Origin: Pseudomonas brassicacearum
Lineage (GTDB): Bacteria > Pseudomonadota > Gammaproteobacteria > Pseudomonadales > Pseudomonadaceae
Length of the DNA: 64,000 bases
Assembly (NCBI RefSeq): GCF_000585995.1
Contig: NZ_CP007410.1
Span: forward strand, 2,569,430-2,633,429
Direction of reading: 5' to 3'
In this document: positions 8,939-19,458 of the stretch, one piece after another
How the letters are laid out: each line of letters starts with the position of its first letter
Numbering within the stretch: the stretch's first letter is position 1
The notes under the pieces: generated by a model
Database searches by the model: none
Told to the model about the DNA's origin: nothing
The model's input: only the letters and a program-made list of their open reading frames with translations
Translations under genes and position numbers: made by a program

Positions 8939-10042
8939 ATGAACGTTGAACAATGCTTTGCGAGTTTTGGCCGGCGCTGGGGAGCCTGTGTCCTGGCGTC
9001 GTGTCTGTTGGCCAATAGCGCCATCGCGGCACCGACCACGACGTTCGCCGCGCTCCAGCAGTCGGCACTGCCGACGGTCAAGGCACCGCGTGCGGTGTTG
9101 CTTGGCTTGACCCGGGCCGGGGAGCGTCTGGTGGCGGTTGGCGAGCGCGGCATCGTGTTGCTCTCGGACGATTCGGGAACGAGCTGGCGCCAGGCCCGCG
9201 TGCCGGTCAGCGTCAGCCTGACGGCGGTGCAATTCGTCGATGCCGAGCAAGGCTGGGCGGTGGGGCACCTGGGAGTGGTGTTGCACAGCGAGGACGGCGG
9301 GGAAACCTGGCACAAACAACTCGACGGACAAATGGCCGCAGCGCTGGCGGTCCGCGCCGCGCAGCAGGATGCCGGGCAACCCGACGGCGCCGACCGCCTG
9401 CGCAAGGCGCAGCTTTTACTGAGCGATGGACCGGACAAGCCGTTTCTCGACCTGTACTTCAGTGATCGGTTGCACGGCTACATTGTCGGTGCCTACAACC
9501 AGATCTATCGCACCGAGGACGGTGGCAAGAATTGGCAACCGTGGATGCAGCATGTAGACAACCCACAGGGCCTGAATCTGTACGGCATCCGCGCCCTGGG
9601 GCATGACTTGCTGATCGTGGGGGAACGGGGCCTGCTGTTGCGCTCCCGCGATGCGGGGCAGTCCTTCCAAGCATTGAAGTCACCCTATGAAGGCAGCTTC
9701 TTCGGTCTGCTCGGCACCCGCAGCGGTGCCTTGATTACCTATGGTTTGCGCGGCAATGCCTGGTGGTCAGATGACCGTGGTGACAGTTGGCGGCGTCTCG
9801 ACACCGGCATCGAATCGACCCTGGCGAGCGCCGTCGAACTGCGCGATGGCAGCCTGGTGATGGCCAGCCAGAACGGTGAACTGCTGTTCAGCCACGACCA
9901 GGGCCGCAGCTTCGACAAACGTCAGAGCCGCGCTGGCGGAACGATTGCGGCGGTGCAACAGACCGTTGAGGGCAGCCTGGCCAGCGTCGGCTTGAGCGGC
10001 GTGGCCGCTGACCAGGATCCACGGATATCCGGCAAACCTTGA
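8939..10042 (+). CDS. YCF48/Asp-box beta-propeller protein, exported
   Basis: A 367-residue protein with an N-terminal signal sequence (basic start, hydrophobic run, cleavage near SAIAA). It holds a ladder of Asp-box motifs typical of YCF48/BNR propellers: SDDSGTSW, SEDGGETW, TEDGGKNW, SRDAGQSF, SDDRGDSW and SHDQGRSF. Proteins of this type are found between DUF1329 and RND genes in similar clusters. A periplasmic assembly or substrate-contact role beside the exporter is inferred from position only. Confidence 0.82.
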   Translation: MNVEQCFASFGRRWGACVLASCLLANSAIAAPTTTFAALQQSALPTVKAPRAVLLGLTRAGERLVAVGERGIVLLSDDSGTSWRQARVPVSVSLTAVQFVDAEQGWAVGHLGVVLHSEDGGETWHKQLDGQMAAALAVRAAQQDAGQPDGADRLRKAQLLLSDGPDKPFLDLYFSDRLHGYIVGAYNQIYRTEDGGKNWQPWMQHVDNPQGLNLYGIRALGHDLLIVGERGLLLRSRDAGQSFQALKSPYEGSFFGLLGTRSGALITYGLRGNAWWSDDRGDSWRRLDTGIESTLASAVELRDGSLVMASQNGELLFSHDQGRSFDKRQSRAGGTIAAVQQTVEGSLASVGLSGVAADQDPRISGKP

Positions 10043-10094
10043 AACTTCACGGTGTAGCACTATCGGGCCACGGCCCGTGCAGCAGGAGTCAGAC

Positions 10095-12518
10095 TTGAAA
10101 GACGATAAAACTCAAACCGTGATCGGCCGCCTGGCGGATTTCGACCAGGCGTCGGGCAACTTCGCCGAGCGGGCGATCTTCAACCATCGACCGCTGGTGA
10201 TCCTGCTGTGCCTGCTGGTGACCTTGTTGCTCGGCTGGCAAGCCACGCGCATCGGCATCAACGCCAGTTATGAGAAAACCATCCCGACCGGCCACCCTTA
10301 TGTGGCCAACTTCCTGGACAATCGCAGTGAGCTGAGTGGCCTGGGCAATTCATTGCGTATCGCCGTGGAGGTCCGCCAGGGCAGCATCTTCACCAAGGAG
10401 TACCTCGATACCCTGGTCAAGCTCAACGACGAGCTCTACCTGCTGCCGGGTGTCGATCGACCCTACATGAAGTCATTGTGGACCCCAACGACCCGTTGGA
10501 CCGCAGTGACAGAAGAGGGCCTCGATGGGGGAACGGTGATCCCCGACGACTACGACGGTTCCGCGGCCAGCCTCGAGCAGGTGCGCACCAACGTCGCCCG
10601 TTCTGGCGAAGTCGGTCAGTTGGTGGCGGGCAACTTCATGTCCAGTGTGATCTTCGTGCCTTTGCTGGAGATTAATCCGCAGACCGGCAAGGCCCTGGAC
10701 TATGGTGATTTTTCCCGGCAACTCGAAGCCTTGCGCGACAAGTACCAGACCGATGACCTGCGGATTCACATCACCGGTTTCACCAAGATCGTCGGCGACC
10801 TCATCGAGGGGCTGACCCAGGTGCTGTTGTTCTTTGTGGTGGCGGTGTTGGTGACCGTGGTGGTGCTTTATGGCTACACCCGCTGCGCGCGCAGTACCCT
10901 GGTGGTGGTCACCTGTTCGTTGGTGGCGGTGCTGTGGCAGTTGGGTTTGCTCGCCATCCTCGGTTATGAACTGGACCCCTATTCGGCGCTGGTGCCGTTT
11001 CTGGTGTTCGCCATCGGCATGAGCCATGGCGCGCAGAAGATGAACGGCATCATGCAGGACGTCGGTCGTGGCACCCACCGGGTGGTGGCTGCGCGGTATA
11101 CCTTCCGCCGGCTGTTCGCCGCGGGCATGACCGCGTTGCTCTGCGATGCGGTGGGTTTCGCTGTGTTGCTGCTGATCAATATCCGCGTCATCCAGGATTT
11201 GGCGGTCACCGCCAGCCTCGGCGTGGCGGTGCTGATCTTCACCAACCTGATTCTGCTGCCGATCCTGCTCAGCTACATCGGTGTCAGCCCGGCGGCGGCA
11301 CAACGCAGCCTGCGTTCGGAAACCGCCGAGTTGCAGGCCCGGACCAAGCATCCCTTGTGGCGTTTCCTCGATTTGTTCACCCAGCGGCGCTGGGCTATCG
11401 GCGCCATGGTCGGTGGGCTGTTGCTGGCCGCGTTCGGTTTTGCCGTGAGCCTGCATCTGAAGATCGGCGATCTGGATCCCGGTGCCCCGGAGTTGCGGTC
11501 TGATTCGCGCTACAACCGCGATGCACTGTTCATGACGCGCAACTATGCGGCCAGTTCGGACATCTTCGTGGTGATGATCAAGACCCCGGAAGACCAATGC
11601 ACCCGCTACGCCAGCCTGTCGGCGGTGGACGCGCTGGCCTGGCGCCTGGAGCAACTGCCGGGCGTGGAGTCGACCACCTCCATGGCGGCGCTGAGCAAGA
11701 TGGCCACGGTCGGTTACAACGAGGGCAGCTTCAAATGGTTTGAGCTGATCCCCAATGACGGCGCGTTGGGCGCGGTACAAACCCGCGCGCCGCGAGAGCT
11801 GTTCAATCAGGGCTGCTCGATGTTGTCGCTGTACGTTTACCTGGCCGATCACAAGGCCGATACCCTGAACCGGGTGGTGGAGGCCAGTGAACAGTTCATC
11901 GCCGAACACCAGGTCCCGGAGGTCAAGTTCATGCTGGCCGCCGGCAGCGCCGGGATCGAAGCTGCGACGAATATCGTGGTGAAAAAATCCATGCGCGAAA
12001 TGCTGTTCTGGGTGTATGGCGCGGTCAGCCTGTTGTGCCTGGTGACCTTCCGCAGCTGGCGCGCCACCCTCTGCGCGGTGCTGCCGCTGATGCTCACCTC
12101 GATTCTTTGCGAGGCGCTGATGGTCGCCTTGGGCATGGGGGTAAAAGTCGCGACACTGCCGGTGATTGCCCTCGGCGTGGGCATCGGCATCGACTATGCA
12201 CTCTATGTGTTGAGCGTGATCCTGGCGCGGATGCGCGCTGGCGATACCTTGGCCCAGGCCTATTATCAATCGCTGCTGTTCACTGGCAAGGTGGTGTTGC
12301 TCACCGGCATGACACTGGCGGTGGCAGTCTCGACCTGGGCCTTCTCGCCAATCAAGTTCCAGGCCGACATGGGCATCCTGCTGGCCTTCATGTTCCTGGT
12401 GAACATGTTGGGCGCCTTGATCCTCCTGCCGGCACTGGCGTGGCTGTTACTGCCGCAGAAGGTCTTCGCAAAAAAGCCTGAAGCGAGCCGGCTCAAGCAG
12501 TTGGTCAAAGAGCACTGA
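10095..12518 (+). CDS. RND-superfamily exporter (MMPL type)
   Basis: About 807 residues with two MMPL/RND halves. Each half has one N-terminal helix, a large periplasmic loop and a bundle of five helices, for example around the segments IGMSHGAQKM and GVGIGIDYALYVL. The frame is open from GTG 10077, but TTG 10095 is better placed behind GGAG (10084-10087). It is the last gene of the sigma-54 operon. It could export a toxic aromatic or ester, or work with the DUF1302/DUF1329/YCF48 proteins in transport. Direction and substrate are unknown. Confidence 0.85.
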   Translation: MKDDKTQTVIGRLADFDQASGNFAERAIFNHRPLVILLCLLVTLLLGWQATRIGINASYEKTIPTGHPYVANFLDNRSELSGLGNSLRIAVEVRQGSIFTKEYLDTLVKLNDELYLLPGVDRPYMKSLWTPTTRWTAVTEEGLDGGTVIPDDYDGSAASLEQVRTNVARSGEVGQLVAGNFMSSVIFVPLLEINPQTGKALDYGDFSRQLEALRDKYQTDDLRIHITGFTKIVGDLIEGLTQVLLFFVVAVLVTVVVLYGYTRCARSTLVVVTCSLVAVLWQLGLLAILGYELDPYSALVPFLVFAIGMSHGAQKMNGIMQDVGRGTHRVVAARYTFRRLFAAGMTALLCDAVGFAVLLLINIRVIQDLAVTASLGVAVLIFTNLILLPILLSYIGVSPAAAQRSLRSETAELQARTKHPLWRFLDLFTQRRWAIGAMVGGLLLAAFGFAVSLHLKIGDLDPGAPELRSDSRYNRDALFMTRNYAASSDIFVVMIKTPEDQCTRYASLSAVDALAWRLEQLPGVESTTSMAALSKMATVGYNEGSFKWFELIPNDGALGAVQTRAPRELFNQGCSMLSLYVYLADHKADTLNRVVEASEQFIAEHQVPEVKFMLAAGSAGIEAATNIVVKKSMREMLFWVYGAVSLLCLVTFRSWRATLCAVLPLMLTSILCEALMVALGMGVKVATLPVIALGVGIGIDYALYVLSVILARMRAGDTLAQAYYQSLLFTGKVVLLTGMTLAVAVSTWAFSPIKFQADMGILLAFMFLVNMLGALILLPALAWLLLPQKVFAKKPEASRLKQLVKEH

Positions 12519-12531
12519 GTGGGCCTTGAGA

Positions 12532-12573
12532 GGGGCTGCTGCGCAGCCCAGCGGGAGCAAGCTCCCTCGCCAC
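12532..12573. repeat. Single REP element, GTGGCGAGGGAGC type
   Basis: One arm only, ending GCTCCCTCGCCAC, with the tail hairpin GGGGCTGCTGCGCAGCCC. It sits between the converging RND exporter and cheB genes. Confidence 0.85.
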
Positions 12574-12657
12574 AAAGGCATCCGGGTCAGCCTGGGGATT
12601 TGTTCGAGACTGACCCTGATTCGAGAGCCAATTTACCGCGCCGTGTGCCAGTCCTCG

Positions 12658-13731
12658 CTACCGATGCAAAATCACCTGGGCAATTTCCTGCAACCCCATG
12701 ACCCGCTGCGCGGCGTTGAGTTTGATCGCTTCCTTGGGCATGCCGAAAACCACGCAGCTGGCCTCGTCCTGGGCCACGGTGTTGCTGCCGGCGTCGAGCA
12801 TTTCCTTGAGGCCGCGGGCGCCGTCGTCGCCCATGCCGGTCATGATGATGCCGGTGGCGTTGCGGCCGGCGAATTTGGCCACTGAGCGAAACAGCACGTC
12901 CACCGAAGGACGGTGGCGGTTGACCAGGGGGCCGTCCACCACTTGCACGTGGTAGAACGCGCCGCTGCGGGTCACCATCATGTGTTTGCCGCCGGGGGCG
13001 ATGAGCGCCAGGCCTGGGTGGATGCGGTCGTTGTTGCGGGCTTCGCGCACTTCGATCTGGCACAGGCTGTTGAGCCGGGCGGCGAACGAGGCGGTGAATT
13101 TTTCCGGCATGTGCTGGACGATGACGATGCCCGGGCACACCCGTGGCAGCGCGGTGAGCACCGCCTCCAGGGCCTGGGTGCCACCGGTGGAAGTGCCCAG
13201 GGCGACGATGCGTTCGGTGGTCTGCGCCATGGCGTGGCCGTTGGCGGCCGGCAGCATGGCGTCGGCCGTCAGCTTGGTGGCTGGCGTCAGCGGAGTGGGG
13301 GCAGGGCGCTTGCCCAGGTTACGGACATTGACCTGGGCCGCGGCGCGGATTGCCGAGACCAGTTCCGGCGCCGACTCCAAGAGGAAATTCTTCAGCCCGG
13401 TGGTGGGCTTGGTGATGATCTCCACCGCGCCGGCCGCCATCGCCTGCAACGTGGTTTCCGCGCCCTTGGGCGTCAGGGACGAGCAGATCACCACCGGGGT
13501 GGGACGCTCGCTCATGATTTTTTTCAGGAAGGTGATGCCATCCATGCGCGGCATTTCCACGTCCAGCACGATCACGTCGGGCCATTCGCGGGCGAGTTTG
13601 TCCATGGCAAAGATCGGATCGGAGGCCGCGCCCATGACATGGATGTCCGGCGTGTCGCTGAGGATCGCCAGCAACACCTGGCGCACCACCGCGGAGTCAT
13701 CCACCAGCAATACATTTATCTTTTTTGACAT
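12658..13731 (-). CDS. cheB: Chemotaxis protein-glutamate methylesterase/deamidase CheB
   Basis: A 357-residue CheB. An N-terminal receiver has phospho-acceptor Asp57 (VIVLDVEM) and a C-terminal esterase has the Ser of GTSTGG, the His of VQHM and the Asp of GDDGARG. It removes methyl groups from chemoreceptors when phosphorylated by CheA. ATG 13731 is chosen because it starts the receiver; the frame is open 54 bases further upstream. It starts two bases after the cheD stop and is the last gene of the leftward cluster. Confidence 0.95.
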   Translation of the reverse strand: MSKKINVLLVDDSAVVRQVLLAILSDTPDIHVMGAASDPIFAMDKLAREWPDVIVLDVEMPRMDGITFLKKIMSERPTPVVICSSLTPKGAETTLQAMAAGAVEIITKPTTGLKNFLLESAPELVSAIRAAAQVNVRNLGKRPAPTPLTPATKLTADAMLPAANGHAMAQTTERIVALGTSTGGTQALEAVLTALPRVCPGIVIVQHMPEKFTASFAARLNSLCQIEVREARNNDRIHPGLALIAPGGKHMMVTRSGAFYHVQVVDGPLVNRHRPSVDVLFRSVAKFAGRNATGIIMTGMGDDGARGLKEMLDAGSNTVAQDEASCVVFGMPKEAIKLNAAQRVMGLQEIAQVILHR

Positions 13732-13733
13732 GG

Positions 13734-14231
13734 TTAATGCCGGGTCCTTATTGGTTGGTGCCTGACCCATACATCGCCGCTGCAAAGGTCGAAGATGATG
13801 CTTCGGTGGCCGGTGCTGCCCATGTCCTGGGCGATCAGGTCCAGGCGGTAGAGCGCGGCGATTTCCAGCGCCGCATTGACGTTCAACCGCGCCACATCGC
13901 CGTAGGGCACATGGCGTTGCAGTTCGGGAAACATCTCGCCGCCGCCGAACAGCTTGAGTTGGTAGTCCTCGGGCTCGGTGTGATGGGCCCTGGCCTGGCG
14001 AATGAACAGCTCAATGGCTTCGTCGGCGTACAGGCCGTTAAGGGCCTTGGAGCAACGCACCCGACTGGGCAACATGAAATGGCACATGCCGCCGATCTTG
14101 CGTACCGGGTGCCACAGGGTCACCGCCACGCACGAACCGAGAATGGTGCGCAGGCGGGTCGGGCAAGTGGCAAAGCGAAACTCCCCCGGCGCCAGGTACA
14201 CCTCGGCCACTTCCCTTATCGCGGCGCTCAT
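13734..14231 (-). CDS. cheD: Chemoreceptor glutamine deamidase CheD
   Basis: A 165-residue protein with the CheD signature: the Cys of [10 protein letters not shown], the His of GGMCHFMLP and a later Thr in the GSTGHR region. It deamidates receptor glutamines to glutamates. The start ATG 14231 overlaps the cheR stop as ATGA, indicating translational coupling. The frame is open well upstream, but those residues overlap cheR and do not belong to the family. Confidence 0.92.
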   Translation of the reverse strand: MSAAIREVAEVYLAPGEFRFATCPTRLRTILGSCVAVTLWHPVRKIGGMCHFMLPSRVRCSKALNGLYADEAIELFIRQARAHHTEPEDYQLKLFGGGEMFPELQRHVPYGDVARLNVNAALEIAALYRLDLIAQDMGSTGHRSIIFDLCSGDVWVRHQPIRTRH

Positions 14232-15064
14232 GGCTTGCGATAAATCGAAGGGGCCACCAGTTTCAACGCGTCGGATACGCCGTTGAGGCTTTCCGAGTGG
14301 CTCACGATGAAATACCCGCCGGACTTGAGCCGGGGGAGCAATCGGGCGACCACTTTGATTTTGGTGGGCTGGTCGAAATAGATCATCACGTTGCGCAGGA
14401 AAATCACATCGAACTCTCCCAGTTCCGGCAAGGTGTCGTTGAGGTTGACCTGGACAAAGTTGACCCGGCTGCGCAACGTCCGGTCGATGAGGAACGTGCC
14501 TTGCTGGCTGCCGGTGCCCTTGAGGCAGTATTTCACCAGCAGCGGATGGGGCAGGGTGCGCGCGCGTTCCATCGGGTAATGCCCGGCGCGGGCCTTGGCC
14601 AGCACCTGGCTGCTGATGTCCGAACCGATGACTTCCCAAGGTGTGGTGCCCAGTCCTTCGGCCAGAGTCATGGCCAGGCTGTAGGGTTCCTCGCCCGACG
14701 AACTGGCCGCGCTCCACAGGCGAAAGACCTTGCCTGGGGTCGCGTGGGGCAGCACGTGCTGGCGGAGGAAATCGAAGTGCTTGGGCTCGCGGAAAAAGTA
14801 AGTCTCGTTGGTGGTGAGCAGGTCCAGCGCCACCTGCAACTCATCGGTGCGCTGGCCGTTCATGATCAGCTTGAAATACTCACCGTAGCTACCCAGCTCA
14901 TAGTGCTTGAGGCGCTTGAACAAACGTCCGGCCACCAGGGCTTTCTTGGCCGGTGACAGGTTGATGCCCGCGGCCTGGTACAGCCAGGATTGAAATTGAC
15001 TGAACTCTCGATCGGTGAGTGCCAGTGAGTTCACCGTGCGTTCCTTGCAAGCGTCAGCGTTCAC
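14228..15064 (-). CDS. cheR: Chemoreceptor methyltransferase CheR
   Basis: A 278-residue SAM-dependent methyltransferase. An N-terminal helical domain is followed by the SAM-binding core (LWSAASSSGEEPYSLAM, then VIGSDIS and FDVIFLRNVMIYFD). It methylates receptor glutamates. Its start overlaps the cheW stop as ATGA, and its stop overlaps cheD. Confidence 0.95.
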   Translation of the reverse strand: MNADACKERTVNSLALTDREFSQFQSWLYQAAGINLSPAKKALVAGRLFKRLKHYELGSYGEYFKLIMNGQRTDELQVALDLLTTNETYFFREPKHFDFLRQHVLPHATPGKVFRLWSAASSSGEEPYSLAMTLAEGLGTTPWEVIGSDISSQVLAKARAGHYPMERARTLPHPLLVKYCLKGTGSQQGTFLIDRTLRSRVNFVQVNLNDTLPELGEFDVIFLRNVMIYFDQPTKIKVVARLLPRLKSGGYFIVSHSESLNGVSDALKLVAPSIYRKP

Positions 15065-15597
15065 AGGGCGTCAACTTCCAGCGCGGCAGGGCTGGTCTGG
15101 GCAAGTTGGGACATCTCGTCGATGGACAGCACCCGGCCCACCTCCAGCACGATCACGAATTTACCGTCGACCTTGGCCATGCCGCTGATGAAGTCGGCGC
15201 GGATCTTCGCCCCGAAACTCGGCGGCGGTTCGATTTGCGAAGCCGGGATTTCCAGCACGGCGGAGACCGTGTCCACCAACAGGCCAATGTCCTGGGCGTG
15301 TCCGTCGTCGGTGTTGGCCTCGATGATCACCACGCACGAACGCCGGGTGATCGCCGAGTTCTGCCGGCCAAAACGGGCCGACAGATCCACTACCGGCACG
15401 ACCGCGCCACGCAGGTTGATCACCCCGCGCACGAAGGTCGGCATCATCGGCACCACCGTGAGGTTGCCGTACTCGATGATTTCCTTGATGCACAGGATGC
15501 CGATGGCAAACATCTCCGTGCCGAGCATAAACGTCAGGAACTGTGCTTCTTCCTCAACCGTGATGGCGGCTTGACGTGTGGTCGCGATGGCGCCCAT
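15061..15597 (-). CDS. cheW: Chemotaxis coupling protein CheW
   Basis: A 178-residue CheW domain linking receptors to CheA. The typical LGTEMFAIGILCIKEII stretch is followed by VRGVINLRGAVVPVVDLSARFG. It lies 39 bases after the chemoreceptor gene and overlaps cheR by four bases. A GGAGATA ribosome site precedes the start. Confidence 0.93.
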   Translation of the reverse strand: MGAIATTRQAAITVEEEAQFLTFMLGTEMFAIGILCIKEIIEYGNLTVVPMMPTFVRGVINLRGAVVPVVDLSARFGRQNSAITRRSCVVIIEANTDDGHAQDIGLLVDTVSAVLEIPASQIEPPPSFGAKIRADFISGMAKVDGKFVIVLEVGRVLSIDEMSQLAQTSPAALEVDAL

Positions 15598-15636
15598 GCC
15601 TGTATCTCCTTTAAGCGAGCCTATGGGAACGAACCG

Positions 15637-17295
15637 TCAGAACCGAGTGAATTCGGATTCGTCCGGCGCGCTGGCCATGGTGTAGGCAAATGCCTTGGGG
15701 GCAGCGGGTGCGGCGGCTCGGGCCGGCTTGCGGCTGGACGGCCCCGGCGTATGGTCCACCCGCAGCGGCTGGCTGGCCGATTTGGGCGGCGTGTCCAAGG
15801 TGAAGAAACTCATTGCCTGTTGCAGTTGTTCGGCCTGGCTGCTCATTTCCTCGGCGGTGGCGGCCAGTTCCTCACTGCTGGAGGCGTTCTGCTGGGTCAC
15901 CTGGTTGAGCTGGGTCATGGCGGTGTTGATTTGCGCGACACCAGCGGCCTGTTCTTCGGAGGCGGCGCTGATTTCCTGCACCAGGTCCGAGGTCTTGTTG
16001 ATGGACGGGACCATTTCGTTGAGCAAGTGCCCGGCCTTCTCGGCCATGTCGACGCTGCTGGACGACAGCTCGCCGATTTCCTGGGCCGCGACTTGGCTGC
16101 GTTCGGCCAGCTTGCGCACTTCAGCGGCGACCACGGCAAAGCCTTTGCCATGTTCCCCGGCGCGGGCGGCTTCAATAGCGGCGTTGAGCGCCAACAGGTT
16201 GGTCTGGTAGGCGATGTCGTCGATGATGCTGATGCGCTGGGCGATTTTCTTCATCGCCACCACGGTCTGCTGCACCGATTCGCCGCCGTCGGTGGCTTCC
16301 TTGGCGGCCTTGCTGGCCATGCCGTCGGTGACCTTGGCGTTCTCGGTGTTCTGGTTGATGCTGGCGCTCATCTGCTCGATGGAAGCGCTGGTTTCCTCGA
16401 CGCTGGCCGCTTGTTCACTGGTGGCCTGGCTCATCGATTGTGCGGTGGCGCTGACTTCTTCCGAGGCGCTGGCCAGGTTGTCCGCAGCGTTGCGTACTTC
16501 ACCGATGATATGGGACAGCTTGCCCACCATGTTTTGCATGGCGTTGAGCACCATGCCGGTTTCGTCCTTGGAGCCGCCCTCGATTTTCGCGTTCAGGTTG
16601 CCTTCGGCCAATTGTTCGGCGACGGCGGCGGCCTGTTTCAAGGGACGGGAAATGATCCGCGAAATGAACAGCGCCAGGCCCAGGCCCACCAGCAGGGCGG
16701 CAACCAGAACGGCAATGATCGACAGGCGCGACTTTTCAAACAGCTCAGCACCACGCTCGCTCGCTGCGCCAGCTCCGACATCATTGAACTCCACCAGTTT
16801 TTGCAGGTCGGTGACCACCAGCTCGAATTGACGCCTGGACTCACCCTTGAGCAGGGCATGGGCCTGGTCGGTCAGGTTTTGTCGGGACAGCGCAAGCAGG
16901 TCCTTGCTGACCGCGAGGTAAGCGGCCCAATCGTTGCGGGTGGTTTCGAACAGCTGGCGGTCTTCTGCATTGGAAAGCAGTTTTTCATAGGTCGCCATGC
17001 GCGTTTCAAAGGCTTTTTTGGCTTCTTCGGCTTCTTGCTCGACGGTGGCGCGTTCCTGTTCGGAGTCGGCGGTGATGTGGCGGTTTTCCTTGAGGCGATA
17101 GTTCGCGCCGTAGTAACGCATGCCCGAGGCGGCACGCATGGACGGCATCCAGTTTTCCCGGATCTCGACGGTGGTGCCATTCACCTGGCCCAGTTGGATG
17201 ATCGAGAACACCCCCATGACGGCGGTCAGCGCCAGCACCACAAGAAATGAAGTGATCAGTTTGGTGGCGATTCTAAGATCGTAGAACCATTTCAT
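15637..17295 (-). CDS. Methyl-accepting chemotaxis protein with 4-helix-bundle sensor
   Basis: A 552-residue transducer. One helix near the N-terminus and one near residues 195-218 bracket a helical periplasmic sensor of about 150 residues. HAMP and a signalling domain follow, with the conserved tip [19 protein letters not shown]. Start ATG 17295 is used because GGAGAGG lies nine bases upstream; an ATG six codons earlier would put that site inside the gene. The C-terminus ends SEFTRF, which could serve as a short CheR tether but lacks the usual Trp. It sits between cheA and cheW, so it is probably the dedicated receptor of this cluster. Confidence 0.92.
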   Translation of the reverse strand: MKWFYDLRIATKLITSFLVVLALTAVMGVFSIIQLGQVNGTTVEIRENWMPSMRAASGMRYYGANYRLKENRHITADSEQERATVEQEAEEAKKAFETRMATYEKLLSNAEDRQLFETTRNDWAAYLAVSKDLLALSRQNLTDQAHALLKGESRRQFELVVTDLQKLVEFNDVGAGAASERGAELFEKSRLSIIAVLVAALLVGLGLALFISRIISRPLKQAAAVAEQLAEGNLNAKIEGGSKDETGMVLNAMQNMVGKLSHIIGEVRNAADNLASASEEVSATAQSMSQATSEQAASVEETSASIEQMSASINQNTENAKVTDGMASKAAKEATDGGESVQQTVVAMKKIAQRISIIDDIAYQTNLLALNAAIEAARAGEHGKGFAVVAAEVRKLAERSQVAAQEIGELSSSSVDMAEKAGHLLNEMVPSINKTSDLVQEISAASEEQAAGVAQINTAMTQLNQVTQQNASSSEELAATAEEMSSQAEQLQQAMSFFTLDTPPKSASQPLRVDHTPGPSSRKPARAAAPAAPKAFAYTMASAPDESEFTRF

Positions 17296-17328
17296 TGGGA
17301 AGTACCTCTCCATGGAATTGCGAAAGCG

Positions 17329-19425
17329 TCAGCGAGCAGTGGCTTGTTGTGATTGAGTTGAGGTGTAGCGGTTTTCTATGTGTACGATCTGGCTGAGCAG
17401 CGCCGGTACGTCGAGAATCAACGCCACGGCGCCACTGCCCAGGATGGTCGAGCCGCTGATCCCGCGCAGTGCGCCGAACAGCTTGCCAAGGGGTTTGATG
17501 ACGGTCTGGAATTCACCCAGCAAGTCATCCACCACCAACCCGGCCTTGAGTTCGGCGTAACGCACCACCACCACGTTCTGCCGGCGCGAGGCCGGGCCTT
17601 CGTGGTTGAAGTGATCGCGCAGGTACACCAGGGGCAGCACCTCGCCGCGCAGATCCAGGTAGCCTTGTTCACGGCTGGCAACCCCGTCGTCTTCGCTCAG
17701 CTCGAGGCATTCCTGGACCATGTCCAGCGGAATGACATAAGTGGACTGGTCGATGCCCACCAGAAAACCATTGATGATCGCCAGGGTCAGCGGCAGGCGG
17801 ATGCGCACCACGGTGCCTTTGCCCGGTTGGCTGTCCAGGTCGACGGTGCCGCGCAGCAAGGTGATGTTGCGCTTGACCACGTCCATGCCCACGCCACGTC
17901 CCGAAAGATTGGTGACGGCTTGGGCGGTGGAGAACCCAGGTTCGAAAATCAGGTTGTAGATCTCTTGGTCGGTAGGGCTCGCGCCGGGGGCGACCAGGCC
18001 GCGTTCCTGGGCTTTTTCCAGGATCCGGTCACGGTTCAGGCCGGCGCCGTCGTCGGCGATTTCCAGCACGATGCTGCCGGAGTCGTGATAAGCGTTGAGG
18101 TGCAGATGGCCCTTGACCGGTTTGCCGGCCGCCAGCCGTGCTTCGGCGGTTTCAATGCCGTGGTCCATGGCGTTGCGCAGCAGGTGCATGAGCGGGTCGC
18201 CGATTTTCTCCACCACGGTCTTGTCCAGCTCGGTTTCCGCGCCACTGATGATCAGGTCGATGTCCTTGCCCAATTCCTGGCTGACATCGCGCACGACCCG
18301 CCGGAACCGGTTGAAGGTTTCGCCGATGGGGATCATGCGCAGGCGCAGGGCGCCATCGAGGATTTCCTCCACCAGCGCCGACACCGTCGAGGTGGACTCT
18401 TGCAGCGGGTCGTTGTTGCAGGTGCGTGCCAACAGGCTGGCACCGGCACTGGCAATGACCAGTTCCCCCACCAGGTTGATCAATTCGTCCAGCTTGTCGG
18501 CGTTGACCCGCACATAGGCGCCGTCCTTGGCCTTGTTTTCGCCCTTGTCCGCTACCTGGGCAGGCAGCCGTGGCGTCGAGCGTTGATCAGCCATCAACTC
18601 GCCAGTGGTCACCATGGCGGTGCTTTCGATACTGGCCTCTTGCGCTTGTGCAACCAGGTGGGTGCTGGCCGACATGGCGGGGTCTTCGACGGCGAAGATT
18701 TCGATCGTGCAGTCTTCGCGGACAAAATCGAACACTTCGTTGAGTGCCGCGTAAGGGGCGGCCGAACGGACATCCAGCTCGAAACCCAGGTAGCAGGACT
18801 CGGCATCCCATTCTTCGAGCGAAGGCAGGGTGTCGGTCAGCGTGGTGATCTCGACGATTTCACCGAGGGTTTGCAGGTAGCGCAGGAACGACAAGGGGTC
18901 CATGCCGTTGCGGAAAACCTCCCGGCCGAAACGCAGGGAAACGTGCCAGAGGCGCGCTTCGCCTGGCTCGGTCGCTGCGGTTGCGGCGGCCTGCGTGGGT
19001 TGGATGTCCGGCGCCGTCGGCGGTGCCTGATATTCCTGCAGGATCTGACACAGCTCCATTTCCCGGGCCAGGGCAGGGGGTTGCAAGGTCGAGCCCTGGT
19101 TGGCGACCACGTCGATCAGCTCGAGCATGTGATCGCCGGACTTGAGCAGCACGGCAATCAAGCCCGGGTCGACGGCGACGCTGCCGTCACGCAGGCGATC
19201 GAGCACGTCTTCGACGATGTGGGTAAAGCTGACGATCGGTTCCAGGCCGAACAGTCCGGCCGAACCCTTGATCGTATGGGCCGCCCGGAAGATCGCGCCG
19301 ATGGCGTCATCGTCCGCAGGGTCACTTTCCAGTTGCAGCAAGGACTCTTCCATCGCCTGCAACTGTTCCCGTGCCTCGACGATGAACGTTTGTTGTGCCT
19401 GATCGAGATTGATGCTCACGCGCAT
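17329..19425 (-). CDS. cheA: Chemotaxis histidine kinase CheA
   Basis: A 698-residue kinase. The Hpt domain has the phosphorylated His50 (AAHTIKGSAG), followed by a middle region of less conserved sequence, a dimerisation/HATPase block (MHLLRNAMDHGIE, GRGVGMDVVK) and a C-terminal CheW-like domain. It passes phosphate to the CheY and CheB of this cluster. The region around residues 160-260 is not a standard CheY-binding domain that I can name. Confidence 0.95.
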   Translation of the reverse strand: MRVSINLDQAQQTFIVEAREQLQAMEESLLQLESDPADDDAIGAIFRAAHTIKGSAGLFGLEPIVSFTHIVEDVLDRLRDGSVAVDPGLIAVLLKSGDHMLELIDVVANQGSTLQPPALAREMELCQILQEYQAPPTAPDIQPTQAAATAATEPGEARLWHVSLRFGREVFRNGMDPLSFLRYLQTLGEIVEITTLTDTLPSLEEWDAESCYLGFELDVRSAAPYAALNEVFDFVREDCTIEIFAVEDPAMSASTHLVAQAQEASIESTAMVTTGELMADQRSTPRLPAQVADKGENKAKDGAYVRVNADKLDELINLVGELVIASAGASLLARTCNNDPLQESTSTVSALVEEILDGALRLRMIPIGETFNRFRRVVRDVSQELGKDIDLIISGAETELDKTVVEKIGDPLMHLLRNAMDHGIETAEARLAAGKPVKGHLHLNAYHDSGSIVLEIADDGAGLNRDRILEKAQERGLVAPGASPTDQEIYNLIFEPGFSTAQAVTNLSGRGVGMDVVKRNITLLRGTVDLDSQPGKGTVVRIRLPLTLAIINGFLVGIDQSTYVIPLDMVQECLELSEDDGVASREQGYLDLRGEVLPLVYLRDHFNHEGPASRRQNVVVVRYAELKAGLVVDDLLGEFQTVIKPLGKLFGALRGISGSTILGSGAVALILDVPALLSQIVHIENRYTSTQSQQATAR

Positions 19426-19458
19426 ATCCTTTGTCGTGTCCGACGTGTTACGGGGCCT

